Part shown: in pieces, positions 5,932-12,042 of the stretch
How the letters are laid out: each line of letters opens with the position of its first letter
Position numbering within the stretch: the first letter of the stretch is position 1
From: Candidatus Bathyarchaeota archaeon
GTDB lineage: Archaea > Thermoproteota > Bathyarchaeia > Bathyarchaeales > UBA233
Assembly: GCA_023488835.1 (NCBI GenBank)
Contig: JAMDCS010000073.1
Span: 1 to 13,496, forward strand
Direction: 5' to 3'
Length of the DNA stretch: 13,496 nt
Made by a program: the position numbers and the translations under genes
The notes under the pieces: generated by a model
What the model saw: the letters and a program-made list of their open reading frames with translations, nothing else
Databases searched by the model: none
What the model was told of the DNA's origin: nothing

Positions 5932-6711
5932 ATGAGCAAAATAATCGCTGTGCACTCCTACAAAGGCGGAACAGGAAAAACCCTTCTCTCAGTTAATTTA
6001 GCCGCAACATTTGCCAAGAACGGAAAGAAAGTTTGCGTCTTTGACCTTGACTTTCGAGCCCCAAGCTTATTCGCCATCCTTAAAACTCCAAACGCAGATC
6101 ACTGGCTCAACGATTACCTAAACAACACTTGCGAAATCAGCAAAACCCTTGTAGATTTAAGCAGCCGAATTCCTGGAAACGGCAAGTTTTATACTTGCTT
6201 AGCAAACCCATCGACAGAAGCAATCCGGGACATGTCATCCAAAGACCGCAAGTGGGAAATGCGTGCTTTAGGCCGACTTCTTGCACTCAGAGAAACGTTG
6301 CTCAAAGACAAGAAATTTGACTACTTATTCTTTGACACAAGCCCAGGACTACAATACTCCTCTATTAACGCTATCGTAGCTGCTGACTTTGTGGTTGTAG
6401 CAACAACAGGCGACCGATCAGACGTAGACGGAACAAAACGCATGCTGGCTGAACTCTACAACTTATTTGAAAAGAAAACAGGCTTAGTGCTAAACAAAGT
6501 GCTCGATGCCTCAGCAACCGCTAAGAAAACTGAAATACAAAACAAAGTCAAAGCCGACTACCAAGTGCCAATGCTTGGAATGCTGCCATGCTTCTGCGAA
6601 ATCCTTAGGGCAGAAGGAAACCTGATTTTCATCCAAGATAAACCTGACCACCCGTTCACCAAGATACTATCTGAGATGGCTAAAAAAATAGAGACCGACC
6701 AAGTAAACTAA
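5932..6711 (+). CDS. ParA/MinD-type partition ATPase
   Basis: A 259-residue P-loop ATPase of the ParA/Soj/MinD class. The deviant Walker A KGGTGKT spans residues 11-17 with the signature first lysine. The A' motif VFDLDFRAPS lies at 37-45, and the Walker B region DYLFFDTSPG at 130-139. The nucleotide-dependent sandwich dimer would bind DNA or membrane, but no C-terminal amphipathic MinD-type membrane helix is obvious. A plasmid- or element-type ParA is therefore more likely. ATG 5932 gives a normal N-terminus; an in-frame TTG at 5905 would overlap the upstream gene and is less likely. It is co-transcribed with the coiled-coil winged-helix protein. A decayed relative lies at 1581-1986, so this class has been present at least twice, consistent with integrated plasmid-like elements. 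Confidence 0.88.
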   Translation: MSKIIAVHSYKGGTGKTLLSVNLAATFAKNGKKVCVFDLDFRAPSLFAILKTPNADHWLNDYLNNTCEISKTLVDLSSRIPGNGKFYTCLANPSTEAIRDMSSKDRKWEMRALGRLLALRETLLKDKKFDYLFFDTSPGLQYSSINAIVAADFVVVATTGDRSDVDGTKRMLAELYNLFEKKTGLVLNKVLDASATAKKTEIQNKVKADYQVPMLGMLPCFCEILRAEGNLIFIQDKPDHPFTKILSEMAKKIETDQVN

Positions 6712-6900
6712 ACTTCTTTGCCCTCTTCTCTTTATGTGAGTGTAGCGGTTTACAGGGTACCACAAGACAGTTTGAGGGTAAAGCTCCGTTCTGCCCCTGC
6801 ATTGCTTTTCTGCGTCTGTTTCGGTGTGGGATAAGCATTTTTCATCACATATGGTACATGCTTCCATGTTGAAACCACCGCGGTGTGCATGTGAAACCAT
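6667..6900 (-). CDS. Possible small Cys-rich protein (repeat copy 2)
   Basis: An open frame of 77 codons starts at ATG 6900. Its first 55 or so codons hold CTICDEKC and LSHTETDAEKQC, then PQTVLWYP and NRYTHIK. The same frame is found in copy 1 (2402-2587), with differences enriched in silent positions. The four Cys plus His could hold one zinc ion, but the spacing matches no family I know. The last 20 or so codons run antisense over the 3' end of the ParA-type gene and are not shared with copy 1, so the true protein may be shorter. No clear ribosome site is seen. It might be a small regulator carried by a mobile element, or simply a repeat with a fossil coding signal. Confidence 0.4.
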   Translation of the reverse strand: MVSHAHRGGFNMEACTICDEKCLSHTETDAEKQCRGRTELYPQTVLWYPVNRYTHIKRRGQRSLVYLVGLYFFSHLR

Positions 6901-6921
6901 GTATAGCTTGCTATTATTTCT
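6718..6921 (-). repeat. Cys-rich small-protein repeat, copy 2
   Basis: This is a diverged second copy of the element at 2402-2587 in opposite orientation. Identity is highest over TTATCCCACACCGAAACAGA and over the shared ending CACATAAAGAG. It fills the gap between the ParA-type gene and the toxin gene. No target duplication or terminal inverted repeat is visible at its ends. Confidence 0.65.
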
Positions 6922-6970
6922 ACACGGTCAAAAGCTGTGCTGAAGCTTGCCAAAGAACGCTGTGTACGCT

Positions 6971-6990
6971 GAAAAAAACTGCATGCAACT
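6971..6990 (-). terminator. T-run terminator of the toxin-antitoxin operon
   Basis: On the minus strand, GTTGCATGCAG followed by seven T begins about five bases after the toxin stop codon, and the T-run covers 6978-6972. It is a simple archaeal-type terminator. Confidence 0.4.
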
Positions 6991-6994
6991 ACGC

Positions 6995-7507
6995 CTATAT
7001 TTTGTCTATTAGCTCCATTATCTCGGCGTAGGTTTCCACGTTACAGCGCCAACCAGCAGAAACCATGTCCTTAACAGCATCCCTCGCTTGTTCTTTTGAC
7101 AGGAATCCTTCAAAAACTGCTCTTGCCAAAATAAAGGGTGTACCCACGTAGCTGATTTTGTAAATTTTAGCGGTTTTGCGTGCCACTTCATCATCAATAA
7201 CTGCAAGCCCTGCATGCTCCTTGGCGAGCGCTAAAACCTGTGCGTCCGCAGCATGAAGCCCACGTGTCCTAGACAAACGTGAAAGGAACAATTCGTCTTT
7301 GGGTTTACAAAGTTCAAAAACGCCGTTATCAAACAATTTTTCAAGAGCAATCGCATCTGGGAAGCCTTTTTGTTTGCCCACATCCACAACTTCCACTTTA
7401 ACCAGCGGAGAAGTCAACTTTTTCTCTTGCAAATTTTCAATAATCCCACTTAACCCAGCCTTAGACAGATATATCAAAGGGGTAGAATTGAAAACCAACG
7501 GCTTCAA
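6995..7507 (-). CDS. PIN-domain toxin, DUF3368 type
   Basis: This 170-residue PIN-fold ribonuclease of the DUF3368 group is the toxin of a VapBC-like type II module and probably cleaves RNA when free of its partner. The N-terminal motif VFNSTPLIYLSKAG (residues 5-18) has Asn in place of the first catalytic Asp, which is usual in this subgroup. Other acidic positions are E39, D88 (HAADAQVLALA) and D105/D106 (VIDDEVARK). The TTG start at 7507 overlaps the antitoxin stop as TTGA, so translation is coupled. The length is normal for the family. The VapC-like label is by fold; the RNA target is unknown. Confidence 0.87.
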   Translation of the reverse strand: MKPLVFNSTPLIYLSKAGLSGIIENLQEKKLTSPLVKVEVVDVGKQKGFPDAIALEKLFDNGVFELCKPKDELFLSRLSRTRGLHAADAQVLALAKEHAGLAVIDDEVARKTAKIYKISYVGTPFILARAVFEGFLSKEQARDAVKDMVSAGWRCNVETYAEIMELIDKI

Positions 7508-7827
7508 TTACTCTTCGCCGCCGACGCTTCCCTAAATTCCTTCTCAACTTCTCCCAGTTCAAAGCGGACCCATTCAACATTGCACTGCTTAACCAAATCC
7601 GCAAATTCCCACAGAGACAGTTTCGCGATGCCTGCTGCCTCAGCAAAGGTGACTTTCCCTTTGCCTAAAAGTTCTAAGGCGGTTTGTTTTCTCCACTCAG
7701 AAATGCCCGTTTCAAGCAAGTTTCTGACAACAGTCGCTTTATCCAGTTTTTCCTTTTTTATAATTTCAGAAATCTCTTCATCCAATTCAACTGGGACACG
7801 CACAGCCAATGGTTTAAGCGTCAACAC
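7504..7827 (-). CDS. Antitoxin, ribbon-helix-helix/UPF0175 type
   Basis: A 107-residue antitoxin. The N-terminal ribbon-helix-helix segment (about residues 6-45: AVRVPVELDEEISEIIKKEK, then ATVVRNLLETGI) should bind the operon promoter. The following UPF0175-like part (GKVTFAEAAGIAKLSLWEFADLV) is followed by an acidic C-terminal tail that would wrap the toxin. UPF0175 proteins typically pair with DUF3368 PIN toxins, as here. GGTGA (7831-7835 on the plus strand) lies three bases before GTG 7827 and six before TTG 7824, so TTG 7824 is the better-spaced start. A TATA-like run is present further upstream, but the genes may also be read through from the broken gene at 7878-8250, 51 bases away. Confidence 0.85.
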   Translation of the reverse strand: MLTLKPLAVRVPVELDEEISEIIKKEKLDKATVVRNLLETGISEWRKQTALELLGKGKVTFAEAAGIAKLSLWEFADLVKQCNVEWVRFELGEVEKEFREASAAKSN

Positions 7828-7877
7828 ACATCACCGTTTACAATAGATACCAAATGCATACATAAACATTCTGCGCT

Positions 7878-8250
7878 TTAGGTTTCTTTGTAAATGAAGA
7901 TGATGTAGGTTTGGTTGTTTTGTTTGTGTTTAATGAAGCCTGCAAAGCCCTCTCTGTTCATGCAAGCCACAAATATGGAATGGCGTTTGCTTGATTCTAA
8001 GTCAGCTACATTGATGCATTCAGTTGCTTGGCTAATGTGGTCAAGCCCTTTTATGGGGTCTACGTTTACTCGCCTGCTTTTAAATGGATAAAAGAGGGGC
8101 TTACCTGTCTATTTCGATATTTTGGATTTTTAGTAGCCAGTCGCAAGTTAGGCTTTTTCTGATTTCTTTTTTTATTTGCTCATTGTTTATGGTTTGGCTT
8201 TCTGGGACTAATTGAATTTTTAGGGTTGCTTGTTTTGTGTTGTTGTTCAT
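7878..8250 (-). pseudogene. Frameshifted unknown gene, divergent from regulator
   Basis: Two open frames appear to be one gene. The first (8250-8101, 49 codons, MNNNTKQATLKIQLVPESQ to IQNIEIDR) starts at ATG with a good GGGTGA ribosome site. The second (8108-7878, 76 codons) has no start codon. It begins GKPLFYPFKSRRVNVDPIKG and ends NNQTYIIFIYKET. Dropping one base near 8104-8108 joins them into a soluble protein of about 125 residues (IEIDGKPLFYPFK). The predicted product has a beta-alpha-beta start and a beta-rich end, and no family is recognised. Alternatives are a small 49-residue protein followed by junk, or a programmed shift. It is divergent from the winged-helix gene and upstream of the toxin-antitoxin pair on the same strand. 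Confidence 0.5.
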
Positions 8251-8278
8251 TTTTTCACCCGATTTAATGTTTATTTGT

Positions 8279-8310
8279 AGTACATTGTACTATTTATAGT
8301 GTATTATACT
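8279..8310. promoter_or_regulatory. Divergent promoter with twin 13-bp palindromes
   Basis: Two related palindromes, AGTACATTGTACT (8279-8291, perfect) and AGTGTATTATACT (8298-8310, near perfect), are centred 19 bases apart. They flank an AT-rich core (ATTTAT / TATAAATAG) that can serve as TATA box on both strands. The minus-strand start at 8250 has its ribosome site at about 8256-8261, which fits a minus-strand transcript start near 8268. The plus-strand start would be near 8322. The arrangement is that expected of an operator bound by a dimeric winged-helix repressor, probably the 8312-8620 product. Confidence 0.55.
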
Positions 8311-8338
8311 TTTGAAATACCCACCCATTTTTCTGTAT

Positions 8339-8620
8339 GTGGTCTGCTTGTCAAACAAGACACGATTCTTATTCGGAAAAGGAGTCATCGAAACAATACA
8401 ATACATCGACAAAAATGGAAAAGCAGGATACTACGAGTTATACAAACAAGGCTTTGTAGTAAGCAGACAAGCATTCTCAAATCTATTGAAAGTTCTTGAA
8501 GAAAATGGCATAGCAAGCAGAAAAGTGATTGAAAACCGACCACCCAGAGTCGAATACAGTCTCACAAACAAAGGCAAAGAAATCGCAACGTTACTAAAAC
8601 ATATAAACGAAATCGTCTGA
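8339..8620 (+). CDS. Winged-helix transcription regulator
   Basis: This is a single-domain winged-helix protein of about 93-102 residues, of the ArsR/HxlR-like general type. The recognition region is VVSRQAFSNLLKVLEENGIA and the wing is SRKVIENRPPRVEYSLTNKG, which has the typical YSLT-KG ending. A last helix (EIATLLKHINEIV) probably dimerises. The start is uncertain. TTG 8312 would precede the transcript start implied by the TATA-like core at 8292-8297, so GTG 8339 or TTG 8348 is preferred. It most likely controls itself and the divergent gene through the palindromes at 8279-8310. Ligand unknown. Confidence 0.78.
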   Translation: MVCLSNKTRFLFGKGVIETIQYIDKNGKAGYYELYKQGFVVSRQAFSNLLKVLEENGIASRKVIENRPPRVEYSLTNKGKEIATLLKHINEIV

Positions 8621-8710
8621 TGAAGATTCCGTAACCTTTGTAAACGCATCCGACCTAAATACATAACTATCAAATCTTGCGCCAGTTTCAAATTATCAAA
8701 TCACCACGTC

Positions 8711-8790
8711 GGCGATTCTCTGTACACACCCAACTAGCTGTAGAAAACGCCAACATGTGAATGTGAAACATGATAAACTTGCCTTTTTGC
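8711..8790 (-). repeat. Possible degraded third copy of the Cys-rich repeat
   Basis: On the minus strand, CAAGTTTATCATGTTTCACA (about 8766-8785) and, 38 bases on, GTGTACAGAGAATCGC (about 8712-8727) resemble parts of copies 1 and 2, in the same order. Copy 1 has TTCACATTCACA and GTGTGCAGAGAAACGC. The reading frame is broken and the strongly conserved middle is missing. Weak evidence. The rest of the 8621-8830 gap shows nothing else I can support. Confidence 0.25.
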
Positions 8791-8832
8791 TCACATAAGC
8801 TGGCATTGAGATAATTTGCCATTGGTGCTTAA

Positions 8833-8843
8833 GCATAAATAGC
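8833..8843 (+). promoter_or_regulatory. TATA-type promoter element
   Basis: GCATAAATAGC lies about 38 bases before ATG 8876, with GAGGGG (8865-8871 region) as a strong ribosome site. The promoter and leader look intact although the reading frame behind them is broken. Confidence 0.5.
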
Positions 8844-8875
8844 TCCTGAGTTTACTTAATCCTGAGAGGGGCAAT

Positions 8876-9096
8876 ATGACACACAAGAAGAATTCCTTTT
8901 CTGGCTACTAGGCTTGATATTGGGTTTCATACTCGGTTTCTTTGTAAAATGGTACTTCTACCGTAAGCAGAAAAAAGATAGTGCAAAAAACGATAAAATA
9001 CTGAAGGAACTACGCCAGCACGTCAACGCACAAATCCGATTAGGTGACAGCAAACAGGGCAAGATTGTTGAAAACCCAATGGAAGCATTGCAATAG
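8876..9096 (+). pseudogene. Frameshifted single-helix membrane protein
   Basis: The ATG at 8876 has a good promoter and ribosome site but opens an 11-codon frame (MTHKKNSFSGY). The long open frame is two bases out of phase. Removing one AC unit from the ACACAC at 8879-8884 gives MTQEEFLFWLLGLILGFILG and a protein of about 72 residues. That protein would have one N-terminal membrane helix, a basic WYFYRKQKK stop-transfer, and a charged helical tail (KILKELRQHVNAQIRLGD). Either this is a recent loss by AC slippage, a sequencing error, or a start at TTG 8914 that removes half the helix. No family is recognised. Confidence 0.5.
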
Positions 9097-9148
9097 CATG
9101 GAAACAGGAAACGGCTGATTCGATAGGTTTCGTTGATAGAGTCGAAGT

Positions 9149-9245
9149 AAAGCTAATCAAGGGAAAGCAAAGTTAGTTTTTCTGATTAGTTGGCGCTTAT
9201 TAGGGTGCTTTCCTTAGATAGGTAAACATTATTAGTTTATCTATA
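9149..9245. other. Intergenic hairpins before the AlbA_2 pair
   Basis: The 9097-9272 gap holds no gene. CTAATCA ... TGATTAG (about 9151-9200, seven-base arms) can form a hairpin containing a T-run. A second imperfect inverted repeat pairs TAGATAGGTAAAC with GTTTATCTATA (about 9217-9246). The latter overlaps a TATA-like run for the 9273 gene and could be an operator. Confidence 0.3.
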
Positions 9246-9272
9246 GGTTTGTGACTGTGAGAGGAGTCGAGT

Positions 9273-9536
9273 GTGTCTGTACACCAAAAGTTCATACGCG
9301 AGATAGCCCAAAAATTACACAATCGACAGTACATGTACGGTTCAGTGTTAGTTTCTTGCTATTTACGTAGAGAAGGGTCTTCTTGGGAAAATATAACTAC
9401 CATGATTACACCCTTGTGCAAAGGCGACCCTGCGCCATCAACTGAGAAACTAAATTACGGTAACTTTGCCCTGTTTAGAACAATAATAACAATCGAAGAA
9501 CTGATTCAGATAGTTACAAACCTTCCTGAGTTCTAA
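9273..9536 (+). CDS. Unknown protein upstream of AlbA_2 gene
   Basis: I do not recognise this 87-residue protein. It is soluble and mixed alpha/beta. It begins with a helix (HQKFIREIAQKLHNRQYMYG), followed by VLVSCYLRREGSSWENITTMI, a short loop with CKGDPAPS, and a final helix (TIITIEELIQIVTNLPEF). It may be a small helical adaptor. GTG 9273 follows a GAGGAG ribosome site (9259-9266). Only 24 bases separate its stop from the AlbA_2 gene, so the two are very probably one operon. Its position suggests a partner or regulator of the AlbA_2 protein, which is an inference. Confidence 0.68.
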   Translation: MSVHQKFIREIAQKLHNRQYMYGSVLVSCYLRREGSSWENITTMITPLCKGDPAPSTEKLNYGNFALFRTIITIEELIQIVTNLPEF

Positions 9537-9560
9537 CAACTCATTATTAAAATTGGCGAT

Positions 9561-10550
9561 ATGGAAGTCACGGTGGCTGGTAACAGTTTGGGGGACTACT
9601 ACAAATTCGATTCAGGTGTTGATTACATTAACATTAACTGGGGTTTTGAAAAATACCAATACAAGAACCCATCGCATCGAGTAAGTAATGAGCCTTTGGT
9701 ATCGATTGACTTACCTTTATTCCCTGATTACCGTAGTGCCATAAGGGAATTTGTCGGAATCGATGTTGACCGCTATTCAGATGCTTATGGAATAATATTT
9801 TGTTTACCCAATTATGGCGCAAGAATTCGAGAGATAAATATCAGCTCAGCAATGCTGAAAGTAAATATAGAAGCCAAGTCTGAGGCAACTACTGACATTA
9901 TCGGTAAGTTGTATTATACCAGAGGAAAGGACGCAGTCAAAGAAAATATTGCCTTCGGAACTGGCGAAACGTCAAGCATTATGACCCTAAAATACAAGCC
10001 CCAACACTTCCACATCATGCTCCTTTCAAAGAAAAGTGGCGAGGTATTGGATGAAAGAAGATTCGGTCTTAATTGGGATTTGCCCAAAGGTGTCATTGTT
10101 GATATCCCTGAATATGAGTTGTTAGAACTCATCAAGAATGGGGAAAACCAAACGGTTGAGCTAAAAGAAAAGATAGGTGAGCCAACCGAATTTGCAGAAA
10201 CAGTTGTCGCCTTTGCTAATCAGCAAGGTGGTGTTATCGTTCTTGGGGTGAACGATAAGACAAATATTGTTGGTCTTGACAACAGAGACCATTACAAAGA
10301 TACTATTACTAACATTATTTCAAGCCATTGTGTACCCTCTATTGATTATAGCGTAGAAGAGCGAACGTTACAGGAAAAGAAATTGATATTAGTGAAAGTT
10401 ATGGAAGGGAAAGATAAACCGTATATGCTCAGGGAAAGAGGGGCTTACATACGTGCCAATGGAACAGATAGGATAGCAACAAGATTTGAATTAGACGAAT
10501 TTTACCGACTCAAGTCATCAGGCGGTTCTGGATTAAGAAGCTATTACTAA
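9561..10550 (+). CDS. Schlafen-type AlbA_2 domain protein with novel N-terminus
   Basis: A 329-residue protein. The C-terminal domain (about 184-310) is the AlbA_2/Schlafen fold (PF04326 type). It includes NQTVELKEKIGE (the acidic ExKE core), FAETVVAFANQQGGVIVLGV and GAYIRANGTDRIA, the ending typical of the domain. The domain binds nucleic acid, and in some Schlafen proteins it cleaves tRNA; in archaea and bacteria it occurs in regulators and in defence genes. The first 180 residues are a beta-rich region not tied to a known family (GIIFCLPNYGARIREINISS in the middle, HFHIMLLSKKSGEVLDERRF near the end), possibly a sensor. ATG 9561 has only a weak GGCGAT site. It converges on the terminase gene. 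Whether it cleaves RNA cannot be told from sequence. Confidence 0.8.
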   Translation: MEVTVAGNSLGDYYKFDSGVDYININWGFEKYQYKNPSHRVSNEPLVSIDLPLFPDYRSAIREFVGIDVDRYSDAYGIIFCLPNYGARIREINISSAMLKVNIEAKSEATTDIIGKLYYTRGKDAVKENIAFGTGETSSIMTLKYKPQHFHIMLLSKKSGEVLDERRFGLNWDLPKGVIVDIPEYELLELIKNGENQTVELKEKIGEPTEFAETVVAFANQQGGVIVLGVNDKTNIVGLDNRDHYKDTITNIISSHCVPSIDYSVEERTLQEKKLILVKVMEGKDKPYMLRERGAYIRANGTDRIATRFELDEFYRLKSSGGSGLRSYY

Positions 10551-10573
10551 ACAAGAACCCGGGCGTTTTGTTA
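10550..10573. terminator. Bidirectional terminator between convergent genes
   Basis: AACAAGAACCCGGGCGTTTT, with the following GTT, forms an imperfect palindrome centred on CCCGGG. It has T-rich arms on both strands and lies exactly between the stop codons of the AlbA_2 and terminase genes. Confidence 0.4.
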
Positions 10574-10587
10574 GAGAGACGATTTGC

Positions 10588-12042
10588 TTACTCTCGAGGG
10601 ATCACTGCTAGGAATGGTTCGGGTCCCATGTCAGCCGTCGCATAAACCGCCAACGCTATACTCCAAAAGACATCGTCATGCGTGCCCCAAGGATGCGAAA
10701 AACCCACATTGCCGTCCCTGCGCAAATCATAGCGCTCAACATTGAGTTCAGTGCAGATGTCTCCTCGGTATGGGCGTTCCCAATTGAGCAGTGGATAGAA
10801 GAATTGTTTGTTTAGCATCCTCTGTTTGAGGAGCCCTGCCATTTCGCTTTTGCGAGGGACACTGAAATTGACGCCTTCAGCGTTTCTGATGCCTGCGGCT
10901 TCCATGTCGGCGATAAAGCTTGGACCTTCTCGGGTAAAGTCAACTCTTATCCGCTCGAAGCCGTTCCAGCGGTCTTGCAGAGCCTTGATGTAGCCCAGTA
11001 CTGTCGCGTAAACCGTGGGTTGAGAAAAGATTTTGAGGTGCCTAAGATAGAGGCGGTCGTCTTGGCGTTCAACTACTGATAGGACGCTGTAGTCGCGTGT
11101 TTGAGCTAGGTCTAATCCTGCAAAGAAGTCGCCTCTTTTGGGGATGTCGGGGAAAAATTCATGGAGTTCTTGGCCGCAGTTTTGCTGGGTTCCGATGCAT
11201 GAGGCGATTAGGCTTTGGGTTAGCCAAACGTTGTCGTCTTCGAACCAGTCCGCTTCCATTTCTCTTTTCCATCGTGAGGGGTCGTCGCCCATTTGGGTTT
11301 TGATTTTCTCTATGATGTTGGGTTTTAGGGGTCCGTTGGGGCTTAGCGCCTGCTCTACGGTGACGTGGCTGGTTTTGAAGTCACAAAAGTCCTTGTGGTT
11401 GAAGATTTTGAAGAAGACGCTGTCGGTGTGCCATGGTGTGCTGCTGCAGACGAATTTGCCGTCGGTTGCGCCGAGCGTGTAGAGGATGGCGTCGTAGAGT
11501 TCCTGGTCATTGGCTACAAAGTTGAATTCGTCAGCGTAGACCACGTGAAGGGTGGGTCCGCGGATGGTTTCTGGGTTGTTTGGGAAGGCCTCTATGCTGC
11601 TTCCGTTGGGAAAATGAATCTGTGTTTTCTGGGGTTTAAACGCTATTCCAGGTGGAAGTTTTCTGGTTAAGGCGGCTATGCGTGCTATGATATGCTTGGT
11701 TTGTCGCCAAGATGGTCCAACTATGCCGATTGCTACGTTTGGGTTTTTCACCGCGTACTTGAGCAGCAGCGCCGAGATGGTTTGGGTTTTGCCGCTTTGC
11801 CTGCACCAGCGGGCAGCAGTAAACTGGTTTTTCTCGAAAATTTCTGCGAACTCTTTCTGGTAACCGTAGGGCTTAAAACCCAGGGTTTGCTCGAAGAATT
11901 CTGCAGGGTTATCGCTTAACTGCTGGGTTTTCTGCTCAACCGTCTGCTTGAGCTGGCTGCTGCTCTGCTGGATTTCATGCCATTGGGGCAGTATCTGGCT
12001 TGGGCGCAGGGTTTTGGCTTTTTTCTTTAAGTAGTTGTGCAT
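10588..12042 (-). CDS. Phage-type terminase large subunit
   Basis: A 484-residue DNA-packaging motor of tailed (HK97-type) viruses, Terminase_6 class. It translocates DNA into an empty capsid and cuts genome concatemers. The ATPase domain has Walker A RWCRQSGKT (78-86), Walker B VVYADEF (167-173, with D171/E172) and the coupling motif SSTP (200-203). The RNase H-like nuclease domain has its acidic residues at D311 (GLDLAQTRDYS), D368 (RVDFTREGPS) and D456/D457 (GTHDDVFW). All parts are present, so it looks functional. ATG 12042 lies inside the small-subunit gene (68-base overlap). The gene is richer in GC than its AT-rich neighbours. It stands without portal, protease or capsid genes on this window. 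Confidence 0.92.
   Translation of the reverse strand: MHNYLKKKAKTLRPSQILPQWHEIQQSSSQLKQTVEQKTQQLSDNPAEFFEQTLGFKPYGYQKEFAEIFEKNQFTAARWCRQSGKTQTISALLLKYAVKNPNVAIGIVGPSWRQTKHIIARIAALTRKLPPGIAFKPQKTQIHFPNGSSIEAFPNNPETIRGPTLHVVYADEFNFVANDQELYDAILYTLGATDGKFVCSSTPWHTDSVFFKIFNHKDFCDFKTSHVTVEQALSPNGPLKPNIIEKIKTQMGDDPSRWKREMEADWFEDDNVWLTQSLIASCIGTQQNCGQELHEFFPDIPKRGDFFAGLDLAQTRDYSVLSVVERQDDRLYLRHLKIFSQPTVYATVLGYIKALQDRWNGFERIRVDFTREGPSFIADMEAAGIRNAEGVNFSVPRKSEMAGLLKQRMLNKQFFYPLLNWERPYRGDICTELNVERYDLRRDGNVGFSHPWGTHDDVFWSIALAVYATADMGPEPFLAVIPRE

Noticed and set aside
6750..6953. Alternative minus-strand frame of 67 codons over repeat copy 2
   Set aside because: The silent-change pattern between copies supports the frame starting at ATG 6900, not this one.
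10808..11919. Several plus-strand open frames opposite the terminase gene
   Set aside because: They are shadows of the GC-richer large-subunit gene, lacking ribosome sites and matching no domain.
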